Virus record (IMG/VR): IMGVR_UViG_3300020443_000089
Location: 1 to 40,073 of that record
DNA from: a virus
Direction: 5' to 3' (one strand)
Length of the DNA stretch: 40,073 bases
Shown here: positions 1 through 6,925 of the stretch, one piece after another
Layout of the letters: each line of letters starts with the position of its first letter
How positions within the stretch are numbered: position 1 is the first letter of the stretch
Notes under the pieces: generated by a model
Databases searched by the model: none
What the model saw: the letters and a program-made list of their open reading frames with translations, nothing else
Told to the model about the DNA's origin: nothing
Translations under genes and position numbers: made by a program

Positions 1-2
1 AT

Positions 3-110
3 GTCTATGCTGGTATCGGCTTGCAATATACAGGACCGCGTCCGACTGCACCTTTAATTAAACCAAAGCACACAGGGAAAATTCTAAATGAAGTGTGGGG
101 CAGTGATTAG
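3..110 (+). pseudogene. 3' part of host gene interrupted by the prophage
   Basis: An open frame enters from the left edge and reads 35 codons (VYAGIGLQYTGP...NEVWGSD) to TAG at 108-110. The last codons and the stop lie in the phage terminal repeat (from 105), so the stop is probably supplied by the phage. Joining codon 102-104 to the right flank at 35686 continues the frame as FTEDGTQQ and stops at 35712, 24 bp before a terminator. That arrangement is what an intact gene end should look like. The insertion would replace only about eight C-terminal residues with one, so the product could still work. The family is not recognised from 35 residues; the ending loosely resembles class III CoA-transferase C-termini, which I do not rely on. 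Confidence 0.6.
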
Positions 111-119
111 TTGTGCATA
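105..119 (+). repeat. Left terminal inverted repeat / transposase site L1
   Basis: GATTAGTTGTGCATA is the exact inverted copy of 35666-35680. Its TTGTGCATA core recurs at inner sites of both ends, as expected for an array of transposase-binding sites at a Mu-type phage end. Confidence 0.8.
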
Positions 120-177
120 GGGATAGAGAAGAAGATGTGCCCTTATTATCAACCACTAGGCTAATGATATCAAGGGT

Positions 178-209
178 TAAGCATATTTGGTGGCGCTGGT
201 TATGCACGA
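178..209. repeat. Degenerate inner left-end transposase sites
   Basis: TTAAGCATAT at 178-187 matches the TTGTGCATAT core at 8 of 10 positions. TATGCACGA at 201-209 is the same core on the opposite strand. Mu left ends carry several spaced sites of mixed orientation, so these are plausible but weak members of the set. Confidence 0.4.
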
Positions 210-253
210 ATAGATTTTGAGCAGGAATGAGAGATATTGATATATTTGCGGTG

Positions 254-267
254 TTTAATTGTGCATA
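254..267 (+). repeat. Inner left-end transposase site
   Basis: TTTAATTGTGCATA is the exact complement-strand form of the right-end sites at 35611 and (bar one base) 35644. It lies about 150 bp inside the left end, similar to the distance of the inner left site in Mu. Confidence 0.7.
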
Positions 268-287
268 TATGAGGATAGTTTGATAGG

Positions 288-307
288 CGTTTAAACGATG
301 TTTAAAT
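288..307 (+). repeat. 11-bp-spaced GTTTAA pair, copy 1
   Basis: GTTTAAA at 289 and again at 300, one B-DNA turn apart. It is one of seven such pairs, all in gaps between genes. Confidence 0.5.
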
Positions 308-314
308 AGTGATT

Positions 315-343
315 AAGGGCAGCCGCGATGGTTGCCCTTTTTT
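315..343 (+). terminator. Rho-independent terminator at the left end
   Basis: A 9-bp stem (AAGGGCAGCC with GGTTGCCCTT, one G-T pair, loop GCGAT) is followed by six T. The T-run is on the plus strand, so it would stop host transcription entering the prophage. The other strand could also end the small minus-strand gene. Confidence 0.75.
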
Positions 344-354
344 GTGGGTAATGA

Positions 355-639
355 TTAAGTTGGAAGCCGACCTTTGGGTGAACCGCCCCAAGCTGGGACT
401 TCGTTTGGAGTGGTGATAAGCTCGAAAGTAACCCCGTTCATTTCAGGACGTATTTTAAGCTCAACGCTATGCCAAGTAATAGGGCTGTCCACATAGATGT
501 TGTCGCAGTGGATATAACTGTCGCGCCCTAGATCTGCAAAGGCTTGCGGACTAATATTTATATGCTCAATATGCAAGTCTTCATCCATTACAGCTGCTCT
601 ACAAGCTTCGTTTAGTTGATCGCTGATTGACTCTGACAT
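355..639 (-). CDS. Small unknown protein beside the repressor
   Basis: This is a 94-residue acidic protein of no recognised family. It has no signal peptide, membrane segment or clear fold motif. It starts at ATG 637-639 behind a good ribosome site (AAAGGG, 8 bp upstream). It lies downstream of the repressor on the same strand, 76 bp away, and is therefore probably expressed in the lysogen. That position is typical of lysogenic-conversion or immunity genes, but no function can be assigned. An extended -10 box (TGCTATACT) in the gap suggests it also has its own promoter. Confidence 0.6.
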   Translation of the reverse strand: MSESISDQLNEACRAAVMDEDLHIEHINISPQAFADLGRDSYIHCDNIYVDSPITWHSVELKIRPEMNGVTFELITTPNEVPAWGGSPKGRLPT

Positions 640-661
640 AGTAGACCCTTTGTTAAGTATA

Positions 662-700
662 GCCTGAGTATAGCACTACGTTCTGGTACCGTCATCAATG
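662..700 (-). promoter_or_regulatory. Possible promoter for the 94-residue gene
   Basis: Reading the minus strand, an extended -10 box TGCTATACT lies about 30 bp before the start codon. A poor -35 (TGACGG) sits 17 bp further upstream. An extended -10 can work without a good -35. Confidence 0.4.
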
Positions 701-715
701 AGGGTGCCAGAAGCG

Positions 716-1411
716 CTAATCAGGCAGGTCATAGCTTGTGTGGATGACTTGGCCGCAGATTTCGATGTTGTTGGCTGCCATGTCCGCCTTGGTAATGTCT
801 AGTGGCTCGTAGAACTTGTTGTCGCTGATGAGCCTGAGACCGCCGCCTATGAGCCACTGTGTGCGTTTGACGTAGTGCCTGTCGTCAATGCGGATGACGT
901 AGACCTTGCCGTCCAACGCCTGTGTGTGCTCACGGTTGATAACGACAACGGCGCTCTCTGGAATCGTGGGCGTCATAGAGTCGCCTTTGGTAAATAGTGC
1001 TGCTAATGACTGCTCTCTTAAGCCACGTGCGGTCAGCCACTGTCTGCGGAACGCTAGATGCTTGGTGGCTGTGGCCTCACCTAGACAGACTGAGCCATTG
1101 CCTGCGCTGACTTCTACGTCATAGGCGGGTATGTAGGCATATTCGTCGCTAAGGTCGTCTGTATCGTGGCTATATGTTGCCTGAGGTGCGTTGTCTGTGC
1201 TCGTATTTTCACCAAAAATAAGATAGTGAGGTGTAACATCATATAGCCTTGATAGTTTTTCAAGCGTTTCTAGGGATGCTTCCCTACCGCCAGTTTCCCA
1301 TTGTTGCAGCGTCGTTGTGCCGATATCAACACGCTTTGCTACTTCCCCTCGTGACAAGCTCTTGTTTTCGCGTGCTGCTCTAAGGCGACTACCTATTTCT
1401 TGTCTATTCAT
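716..1411 (-). CDS. LexA/CI-type phage repressor (XRE HTH plus S24 peptidase)
   Basis: This 231-residue protein keeps the prophage silent by binding operators between itself and ner. Residues 4-60 form an XRE-type helix-turn-helix (RLRAARENKSLSRGEVAKRV...TLQQWETG). The C-terminal half is a LexA-like self-cleaving domain with catalytic Ser145 in GDSMTP and Lys182 in YVKR. An Ala-Gly cleavage pair lies at 103-104 (SAGNGS). The family is known to self-cleave on RecA filaments, so induction by DNA damage is the natural inference; the classical Mu c repressor is not of this type. The gene is transcribed away from the early operon, with six operator half-sites upstream. Length is normal for CI-type repressors. 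Confidence 0.93.
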   Translation of the reverse strand: MNRQEIGSRLRAARENKSLSRGEVAKRVDIGTTTLQQWETGGREASLETLEKLSRLYDVTPHYLIFGENTSTDNAPQATYSHDTDDLSDEYAYIPAYDVEVSAGNGSVCLGEATATKHLAFRRQWLTARGLREQSLAALFTKGDSMTPTIPESAVVVINREHTQALDGKVYVIRIDDRHYVKRTQWLIGGGLRLISDNKFYEPLDITKADMAANNIEICGQVIHTSYDLPD

Positions 1412-1432
1412 CAGCTTTAATCCGATATTGAT

Positions 1433-1462
1433 ACTTTACAGTTAAAAACCGTAAAGAGTAAA
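1433..1462 (-). promoter_or_regulatory. Putative repressor promoter overlapping an operator
   Basis: On the minus strand TTTACT (1457-1462) and TAAAGT (1433-1438) are separated by 18 bp. The spacer is almost entirely the dyad operator 1434-1456, which would allow autoregulation. The match to consensus is only fair. Confidence 0.4.
1434..1456. promoter_or_regulatory. Dyad operator, repressor-proximal
   Basis: CTTTACAGTT, AAA and AACCGTAAAG form a near-perfect 23-bp palindrome (one mismatch). It is built from two copies of the half-site TTTAC(A/G)GTTAAA found four more times in this gap. Confidence 0.75.
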
Positions 1463-1486
1463 AAGAATGGTTATTTATTTTCACTT

Positions 1487-1498
1487 TTTACAGTTAAA
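1487..1498 (+). promoter_or_regulatory. Operator half-site
   Basis: TTTACAGTTAAA, identical to the half-sites at 1435 and 1579, isolated between the two operator clusters. Confidence 0.55.
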
Positions 1499-1552
1499 TA
1501 AACCCCTTTTATATCAATACGTTACCTTTATTTAGATGCTTTTCGACTAATA

Positions 1553-1605
1553 TTTAACTGTAAAGTGTCTTTTTACTGTTTACAGTTAAACACTTTACGG
1601 TTAAA
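1553..1605. promoter_or_regulatory. Early operator cluster (three half-sites)
   Basis: Half-sites lie at 1553-1564 (inverted TTTAACTGTAAA), 1579-1590 (TTTACAGTTAAA) and 1594-1605 (TTTACGGTTAAA). The last two overlap the -35 and -10 boxes of the early promoter. Occupancy by the repressor or by Ner should therefore block early transcription directly. Confidence 0.75.
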
Positions 1606-1607
1606 AT
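1579..1607 (+). promoter_or_regulatory. Early promoter
   Basis: TTTACA (1579-1584), a 17-bp spacer and TAAAAT (1602-1607) make a good sigma70 promoter. Transcription would begin near 1614, 26 bp before the ner start codon. Both boxes lie within operator half-sites. Confidence 0.75.
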
Positions 1608-1639
1608 GAATACATTCAATGAGCAAAAGGAGTTATTGA

Positions 1640-1870
1640 ATGTATTCTTTTCAAGGTCAAAAAAAGATGCCAGAAGATTGGCATCAAGCCGACATTATAG
1701 CGGCTATCAAAAAAGCAGGAACGAATATGTCAAAGCTGTCAGAGGCAAGCGGTTATTCCCGTAACAGTTTGCGTAATGCTTTGTATCGTCCTTATCCAAA
1801 GGCTGAACGTATTATCGCAGGCGCTATTGGCGTAGAGGCAAGCGATATTTGGCCAAGTCGTTATTCTTAA
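1640..1870 (+). CDS. ner: Ner-like DNA-binding regulator
   Basis: This 76-residue protein belongs to the Ner/Nlp family: short, basic, with a helix-turn-helix around residues 20-60 and the conserved ending IGVEASDIWPSRY. In Mu, Ner represses both the repressor promoter and, later, the early promoter, committing the phage to lytic growth. Here it is the first gene after the early promoter, facing the repressor, the standard arrangement. ATG 1640 is preceded by AAGGAG seven bases upstream; a second ATG ten codons in (MPEDWHQ) matches the usual family N-terminus but lacks a comparable ribosome site. Confidence 0.92.
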   Translation: MYSFQGQKKMPEDWHQADIIAAIKKAGTNMSKLSEASGYSRNSLRNALYRPYPKAERIIAGAIGVEASDIWPSRYS

Positions 1871-1898
1871 ACAGTCAGTTTTTAACAGGATAAAGGTT

Positions 1899-3878
1899 AT
1901 GGAAGTTAAAAAATGGTTGAATGCGCAAGAATTGGCCGACTATCGGTTAAAGAGTTTACCATCAACAAAAGCTGGTGTCATCTATCGAGCGAAAAAAGAT
2001 GACTGGTCTAACCGAAAACGGTCTGGACGTGGTGGCGGTACTGAATACGCCTTTGACGGTCTGCCTGCTGATGTACAAGCAGAAATCAAAGCCAAGGCTT
2101 ATAAGGCATTGATGCCCAAGCAGTCAACAAAGGCGCAACGTGATATCGCGGTGATCGCTAACCGTAGTATCGACACGCTAGACAGTGACCAACGTGCGAC
2201 TGCTGATGCTCGTTTACGCATGACCTTACTGGTCGATCAATACGAAGTGTCTGCGGGTAGTCGCACTGCTGCTATCAAGCTGGTGTCTGAGATGAGTCGT
2301 GATTTGGCGCTGCCCGTTGATGAGACAACTGACTACAACACGGTCTGTGCAACGGCTTTGGCTAAGACTCGCGGTAAGGCTGGTGTCGGTGTACGCAGGT
2401 TGCACCAGTGGTGTCTAGATGCTGCGAAGTGTGAGACGCCAACCGAGCGACTGCTGGCGCTTGCCCCGCAAAAGCAAGGACAGCCTGTTATTAAACCGAC
2501 GCGTATGGAGTGGATGCCAGACTTTATGGCGGTCTATCGTAATACCAATGGTCTGAGCATGGCTGAAGCGTATCGCACGTTTGAGCTGTCATACGGCGCG
2601 AAACATGGCGCTGATGCTGTCCCTCACTATGACGCGGTGCGCCGTGCGATGGACAAGATGCCGAAATATGTGCGCGAATGTGGCCGTCTGACTGGCGCAA
2701 GCATGAAAGCACTCAAGACCTACGTAAAACGCGACTGGTCAACGCTGGTCAATAACGATGTGTGGACTGGTGATGGTCACAGCTTAAAGATGAAAGTCGC
2801 TCATCCTGACCACGGCAAGCCGTTTACACCTGAGCTTACGCTGATTATGGACACGGCCAGTCGCTATATCGTTGGCTGGTCAATGGCTTACTCAGAAAAC
2901 ATGCTTGCTGTTGGTGATGCGCTGCGTCATGCGATGACCAAGCACGGTATCCCTGCGATTTACTACTCGGATAACGGCTCTGGTCAGAAAAACAAGACGT
3001 TTGATACGGATGTGATCGGTATTTTTCCGCGCCTTGGTGTCCATCATGAGACAGGCATACCAGGCAATCCACAAGGGCGCGGCATTATTGAGCGTGCCAT
3101 GAAAACGATTGCCCATCCTATCGCTCGTGAGTTTGAAACCTATCACGGTCCGAACGTTGATAGCGATACACATCGCAGAATCAGTACCGCTACGACAAGT
3201 CTTGCCAATGCACAGGCTGCGGGACGTGAGGTACTGACGCCTAAGCAGGCTTGGGCTAAGGGCAAACTACCAAGCTGGCAGCAACTGCTTGATGTCACTG
3301 AAGCGGTTATCCACTGGTACAACACAGAGCACAAGCATACCGCGCTTGGCAATGTGACCCCAGCGGCGATGCGTCAACATATCTTTAATCAAATGGATGC
3401 TGAAGACATCATCCTGCTGACTGAAGTCGAAGCCCGCGATATGTTCCGCCCTGCGGTGAGCCGTAAAGTACAACGCGCATGGGTCACGGTCTATAACAAT
3501 GAGTACTGGCATCAGGCGCTAGAAGCGTGGGACGGCAAATATGTCGATATCTTTATCGATCAGCACGACGCGTCAACGGTCATCATCCGTGACAAAGACG
3601 GCAGTTATATCTGTGATGCCATCCTGAATGGCAATAAGCGTCTGGCATTCCCTGAAACACTGGTCGAACGCACCAAGCGTCAACGTGCTGAGACTCGTAT
3701 CAAGAAATTGGATGAGAAAAAAGCACAAGCACTTGCTGAGACTCGCCCAACTATTGAGCACGAAAAAGCGCAGACATTGCACGAGCTGATGCCGACGACT
3801 GTAACACCAGAAGCTAAGACCGAATATTTTATGTTTCTCACAGATGCTGAAGACACTAACAAAAAGCAAGCTAAATAA
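1899..3878 (+). CDS. A: Mu-type DDE transposase (MuA-like)
   Basis: This 659-residue protein is close in length to MuA (663). It binds the end sites and performs replicative transposition and integration. Residues 1-65 resemble the Mu winged-helix end-binding domain (AQELADYRLKSLPSTKAGV). The RNase H-like core spans about 280-420 with the catalytic triad Asp292 (TGDGHS), Asp358 (YSDNGSG) and Glu399 (GRGIIERA). These are spaced as in MuA (Asp269, Asp336, Glu392). The beta-barrel Mu C-terminal region follows, then a charged tail that in MuA contacts MuB. An AGGATAAAGG ribosome site precedes ATG 1899, and gene B follows 15 bp downstream. Confidence 0.97.
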   Translation: MEVKKWLNAQELADYRLKSLPSTKAGVIYRAKKDDWSNRKRSGRGGGTEYAFDGLPADVQAEIKAKAYKALMPKQSTKAQRDIAVIANRSIDTLDSDQRATADARLRMTLLVDQYEVSAGSRTAAIKLVSEMSRDLALPVDETTDYNTVCATALAKTRGKAGVGVRRLHQWCLDAAKCETPTERLLALAPQKQGQPVIKPTRMEWMPDFMAVYRNTNGLSMAEAYRTFELSYGAKHGADAVPHYDAVRRAMDKMPKYVRECGRLTGASMKALKTYVKRDWSTLVNNDVWTGDGHSLKMKVAHPDHGKPFTPELTLIMDTASRYIVGWSMAYSENMLAVGDALRHAMTKHGIPAIYYSDNGSGQKNKTFDTDVIGIFPRLGVHHETGIPGNPQGRGIIERAMKTIAHPIAREFETYHGPNVDSDTHRRISTATTSLANAQAAGREVLTPKQAWAKGKLPSWQQLLDVTEAVIHWYNTEHKHTALGNVTPAAMRQHIFNQMDAEDIILLTEVEARDMFRPAVSRKVQRAWVTVYNNEYWHQALEAWDGKYVDIFIDQHDASTVIIRDKDGSYICDAILNGNKRLAFPETLVERTKRQRAETRIKKLDEKKAQALAETRPTIEHEKAQTLHELMPTTVTPEAKTEYFMFLTDAEDTNKKQAK

Positions 3879-3893
3879 ATAAGGACATTAATC

Positions 3894-4769
3894 ATGAGTA
3901 TCGAACTATTAAAAGCACATATCGAAGCCACTGGCATGAGTCAAAAGCAGGTCGGCTCGCAGCTTGGCTACTCTGCCTCAGTTATCAATCAGTACCTTAA
4001 AGGGACTTATGGCGGCGACGTTAAAAGCATTGATAAGGCGGTTGCCGAGCTGACACAACGCCAAGAGAGCAAAGCGACTGACGTGTCGAGTGAGTTTATC
4101 GCGACGCCAACCGCCAAACGCACGCTCGAAAGCTGTGGTTTCGCTCACGCCATGAACGACATGCAGCTGGTCATTGGTGATGCTGGGCTGGGTAAGACGA
4201 TGGCGCTCAAAGAGTATGCCGCGCGTCATAGCAATGTGGTGATGCTGGAAGTTGATCCGACCTTTAGCGCGAAAGTGTTACTGACTGAACTTTGCAACTT
4301 GCTGGGCGTGACAACTGGACGCAACAACAACGCGATGATGACGGCTGTGATCGAAAAGCTCAAAGGCTCTGACCGTCTACTCATCGTCGATGAGGCTGAG
4401 CTGCTGACGCTGAACTCGCTTGAGATACTGCGCCGCATCCATGACAAAGCTGGCATCGGTATCGTGCTCGCTGGTATGCCGCGCCTACGCGCCAACCTGC
4501 GCGGTGCGCGTGGACAGTACAAGCAAATCTATAGCCGTATCGGCATGGTGCATGATCTCAAAATGCGTCTACCTGCTACTGATATCGCGATGTTTTGTGA
4601 GGCGGCACTGGGTACAGATGCGTTTAATGAGCGTTTAGAGAAAGTATCAGGCGGTAATGCTCGTCGTTTAAACAAACTGCTGCGCGGTATCAATCGCCTC
4701 GCTGTGATTAACAAAGCGCCAGTCACGGTAGAGATGATTGATCGTTTTGCCGATATGTTGATTGATTAA
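3894..4769 (+). CDS. B: MuB-like AAA+ target-DNA-binding ATPase
   Basis: This 291-residue ATPase should form filaments on target DNA, deliver targets to the transposase and give target immunity, as MuB does (312 residues). An N-terminal helix-turn-helix (MSQKQVGSQLGYSASVINQYL) occupies residues 15-37. Walker A is GDAGLGKT (95-102) and Walker B is LLIVDEAE (162-169), with conserved downstream arginines in RLRANLRG. The C-terminal helical domain includes SGGNARRLNKLLRG. It follows the transposase gene directly, as in all Mu-like phages. Confidence 0.95.
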   Translation: MSIELLKAHIEATGMSQKQVGSQLGYSASVINQYLKGTYGGDVKSIDKAVAELTQRQESKATDVSSEFIATPTAKRTLESCGFAHAMNDMQLVIGDAGLGKTMALKEYAARHSNVVMLEVDPTFSAKVLLTELCNLLGVTTGRNNNAMMTAVIEKLKGSDRLLIVDEAELLTLNSLEILRRIHDKAGIGIVLAGMPRLRANLRGARGQYKQIYSRIGMVHDLKMRLPATDIAMFCEAALGTDAFNERLEKVSGGNARRLNKLLRGINRLAVINKAPVTVEMIDRFADMLID

Positions 4770-4782
4770 TAAGGAGATTGAG

Positions 4783-5004
4783 ATGTCTATTAAAGTGAAA
4801 AATGCGCGTGTGGTTTATGACGTGGATTGCCCTGTCTGTCCTGTCACTCTCATCTACCAAACCACTGCCACAGTGCGAGGCATGAAAAGTGAGCACCTAA
4901 GTATTGGTCACTGTACAAACTGCGGAACACGCGTATCTATCGACTATGACAAGTCAACAAACATGGTCGTCGCCACGGTTAAGGAACTAAAAGATGCAAA
5001 CTAA
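4783..5004 (+). CDS. Small zinc-ribbon protein
   Basis: This 73-residue protein has two CxxC knuckles, Cys16/Cys19 (CPVC) and Cys44/Cys47 (CTNC), consistent with one structural zinc ribbon. ATG 4783 is chosen because AAGGAG lies seven bases upstream; an in-frame ATG at 4762 overlaps gene B and has no such site. It sits between B and gemA and its 3' end overlaps gemA by 11 bp, implying coupled translation. No family name is recognised. Small zinc ribbons commonly touch nucleic acid or polymerase, but its role is unknown. Confidence 0.75.
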   Translation: MSIKVKNARVVYDVDCPVCPVTLIYQTTATVRGMKSEHLSIGHCTNCGTRVSIDYDKSTNMVVATVKELKDAN

Positions 5005-5467
5005 AAGAGCAAAAGTAAGCACCGCTAAGATGGCGCTGATGGCAAAGGTGCATATCGGTAAAAAAGAGCTGGGCTTGGACGATGCGACTTACCGCGATGT
5101 TCTGGAGCGTGTGACTGGTAAGCGTAGCTGTAAAAAAATGCTGATTGGTGAGCTGGAAGCGGTCATCAAAGACATGGAGTCACGCGGCTTTACCTCAAAA
5201 GCTGCGCCAAAACACGGCAAAAAACCCAGCGTCATCAGTCGTCGTCAAAACCTGATAAACAAAATCGAGGCGATGCTGGCGGATATGGGCCTGCATTGGA
5301 ACTACGCACACGGGATGGCGGACAGTATGTTTGGCATCAAGCGTCTGCAATTTCTGAATGACAAGCAATTGTACAAAGTAACCCAAGCGCTGAGCGTACA
5401 TCAGCAGCGATCCGCCAAAAAAGCGGCAGCAAAAGCAGCCAAAAAAGCGGTACCAGAACCGAAATGA
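4994..5467 (+). CDS. gemA: GemA family protein (Mu gp16-like, DUF1018)
   Basis: This 157-residue protein has the GemA signature KVHIGKKELGLDDATYRDVLERVTGKRSCKKM split over residues 18-49, followed by the GLHWNYAHGMADSMFGI block typical of the family. GemA in Mu modulates host gene expression and DNA topology; the mechanism is poorly known. The C-terminus is a Lys/Ala-rich tail (KKAAAKAAKKA), suggesting nucleic-acid contact. It lies directly upstream of mor, as in Mu. The stop codon falls inside the first unit of a 10-bp tandem repeat. Confidence 0.9.
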   Translation: MQTKRAKVSTAKMALMAKVHIGKKELGLDDATYRDVLERVTGKRSCKKMLIGELEAVIKDMESRGFTSKAAPKHGKKPSVISRRQNLINKIEAMLADMGLHWNYAHGMADSMFGIKRLQFLNDKQLYKVTQALSVHQQRSAKKAAAKAAKKAVPEPK

Positions 5468-5505
5468 ACGCAAAAAATCGCAAATGAACGCAAATGAACG
5501 CAAAT
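5461..5505 (+). repeat. Tandem 10-bp repeat upstream of mor
   Basis: Four consecutive 10-bp units (gaaatgaacg, caaaaaatcg, caaatgaacg, caaatgaacg) plus a half unit. The period is about one helical turn. It begins in the last codons of gemA and ends 19 bp before the mor ribosome site. Confidence 0.75.
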
Positions 5506-5534
5506 TTATCAAATAAACACAGCTGGAGCCGCCA

Positions 5535-5996
5535 ATGAGCAAGCAACACATCGACATCGACGCATTAGTAAATGAGCTGTTACCTGAACTACTACCAGAC
5601 GTTGTTGTCGATATCTCTAACCTCGTTGGTTATGAAACGACGCTGAAACTTGTACAAGCCTTTGGTGGTGTTGATTTTCCGATGCCAAAAGGCGAAGTCT
5701 CAAGTGCTGCGATGGATAAGTTGATCGCAGCGATTGGCGAAGATGCCGCGCGAAAGCTTATGCAAGCCTTTGGCGGTGATGATGTCTACATCCCACGCTG
5801 TCATGTGGCGCTGATACAGCTACGCAATCAGGAGTTTCGCCAAAAAGTGATGATGATGGTCGCACGCGGTGAGACACAGACCGCTGCTATCCATCTGTAC
5901 GCCCCGCAGTACGGATTTACTGAGCGCTGGGCTTACAAAGTGCTACGCGCTGAGAGCAAGCGAGCTGATACGCAACTGAGTTTGTTTGATAACTGA
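5535..5996 (+). CDS. mor: Mor/C-family transcription activator
   Basis: This 153-residue protein carries the Mor signature: QAFGGDDVYIPRC (77-89), then a helix-turn-helix (about 112-137, GETQTAAIHLYAPQYGFTERWAYKVL). In Mu, Mor and C are dimeric activators that bind just upstream of weak -35 regions to switch on middle and late genes. It is longer than the usual roughly 110-130 residues because the segment before the helix-turn-helix appears twice, GYETTLKLVQAFGG (32-45) and GEDAARKLMQAFGG (68-81). No separate C gene was found, so this one may drive the three late promoters at 9740, 18258 and 24510. GGAG precedes ATG 5535. Confidence 0.93.
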   Translation: MSKQHIDIDALVNELLPELLPDVVVDISNLVGYETTLKLVQAFGGVDFPMPKGEVSSAAMDKLIAAIGEDAARKLMQAFGGDDVYIPRCHVALIQLRNQEFRQKVMMMVARGETQTAAIHLYAPQYGFTERWAYKVLRAESKRADTQLSLFDN

Positions 5997-6031
5997 TTTT
6001 TAATTTTAACCCTGATTTTAACCTTAACGAA

Positions 6032-6451
6032 ATGGTGATGATGATGACAAATACGACGATGAAAAAACCGCCTACACCGCTTGATGTGCCAGTACTGCCT
6101 AGTGCTGATGACTATCGTGACGGCATGAACAAGCTGCGTGCAAAAACCAACTGCCCAGTGCTGAGCACTGATGAGCAAGCGCTGGCTGATGAGCTGCGTG
6201 AGTTTGATTGGGATGCGCCTGCTCATGATGACTATCCCCATCCGCTGCGCCCCAGTGTCGATGAGTATCTCAAAGAGCAATACCAGAAAAATATGCTCGC
6301 TCGCTATCCTGACTTTGAAGCGGCGACTGAGAACGACATTGCAAAGCTGAAGCTGCAAATGGATCAGATGTACGTCTTTAATATGGTCATTGTGGTGTTT
6401 TTGGGCGCGTTGTGCGCGCTTGGGTTGTGGCTGATTTTTTTGATGGTTTAG
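6032..6451 (+). CDS. Unknown protein with one C-terminal membrane helix
   Basis: This 139-residue protein has a soluble acidic N-terminal part rich in Pro and Asp and a single strongly hydrophobic helix at about 114-138 (MVIVVFLGALCALGLWLIFLMV region). It would be a tail-anchored inner-membrane protein. The start is uncertain: ATG 6032 and ATG 6044 are both possible and the surrounding GGTGATGATG is the only Shine-Dalgarno-like sequence. It lies in the early operon after mor. Membrane proteins here in transposable phages are often accessory (for example exclusion), but nothing specific supports that. Confidence 0.65.
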   Translation: MVMMMTNTTMKKPPTPLDVPVLPSADDYRDGMNKLRAKTNCPVLSTDEQALADELREFDWDAPAHDDYPHPLRPSVDEYLKEQYQKNMLARYPDFEAATENDIAKLKLQMDQMYVFNMVIVVFLGALCALGLWLIFLMV

Positions 6452-6463
6452 GGAGATAAAACG

Positions 6464-6925
6464 ATGCTAGTTAGAAATAACTCTAAGCGCGAAAGCGACA
6501 TCACGGCAGATGACGCTACCGAATGGCTAAAACATAATCCGCACCGTACAGCCGAGCACATGACAGGCAAGCTGGCACCAGATGCAGTGATATGCAAATT
6601 GCGTCGCTCTACCAATAACGCTTGCGCTAAGCCTCATCCTGATACATTGATGGATAGTGCTGGTCGCCGCATGAATCCGACAGCTGCTCGTTATACAAAG
6701 ACGATACGCAGCATTGAGTCGAAGCTTAAAGATGGCAAGGTCGTTAACCATGCGGATTTTGACGGCTATAGCACACCCATCATCGTCAAGATGGTCAGAC
6801 AGCTACGCGATAAAGGGTGCGACGTACTGACGCTCACTAGGCTAAACAAGGCCGTCGGTTGGTGCCTTGCATCGACCGTGCTAGATAACCAATCAATTAA
6901 TCCAAAAGGAACTAACGATGAATAA
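6464..6925 (+). CDS. Unknown early protein, possible DNA-binding
   Basis: This 153-residue basic protein is of no recognised family. The C-terminal half (about 97-135, YSTPIIVKMVRQLRDKGCDV then LTLTRLNKAVGWCL) looks like two helix-turn-helix-style helices. GGGAG lies nine bases before ATG 6464. The 3' end overlaps DUF3164 by 8 bp, so translation is probably coupled. A role in early DNA metabolism or regulation is only suggested by position. Confidence 0.7.
   Translation: MLVRNNSKRESDITADDATEWLKHNPHRTAEHMTGKLAPDAVICKLRRSTNNACAKPHPDTLMDSAGRRMNPTAARYTKTIRSIESKLKDGKVVNHADFDGYSTPIIVKMVRQLRDKGCDVLTLTRLNKAVGWCLASTVLDNQSINPKGTNDE

Noticed and set aside
686-713. Hairpin CTGGTACC...GGTGCCAG downstream of the repressor
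   Set aside because: The loop is 12 bases and no T-run follows on either strand, so it is not a convincing terminator.
5195-5557. Minus-strand frame of 120 codons over gemA and the 10-bp repeat
   Set aside because: It is kept open by the Ala/Lys-rich gemA tail and the repeats; composition (Phe, Arg, Cys) is typical of antisense.
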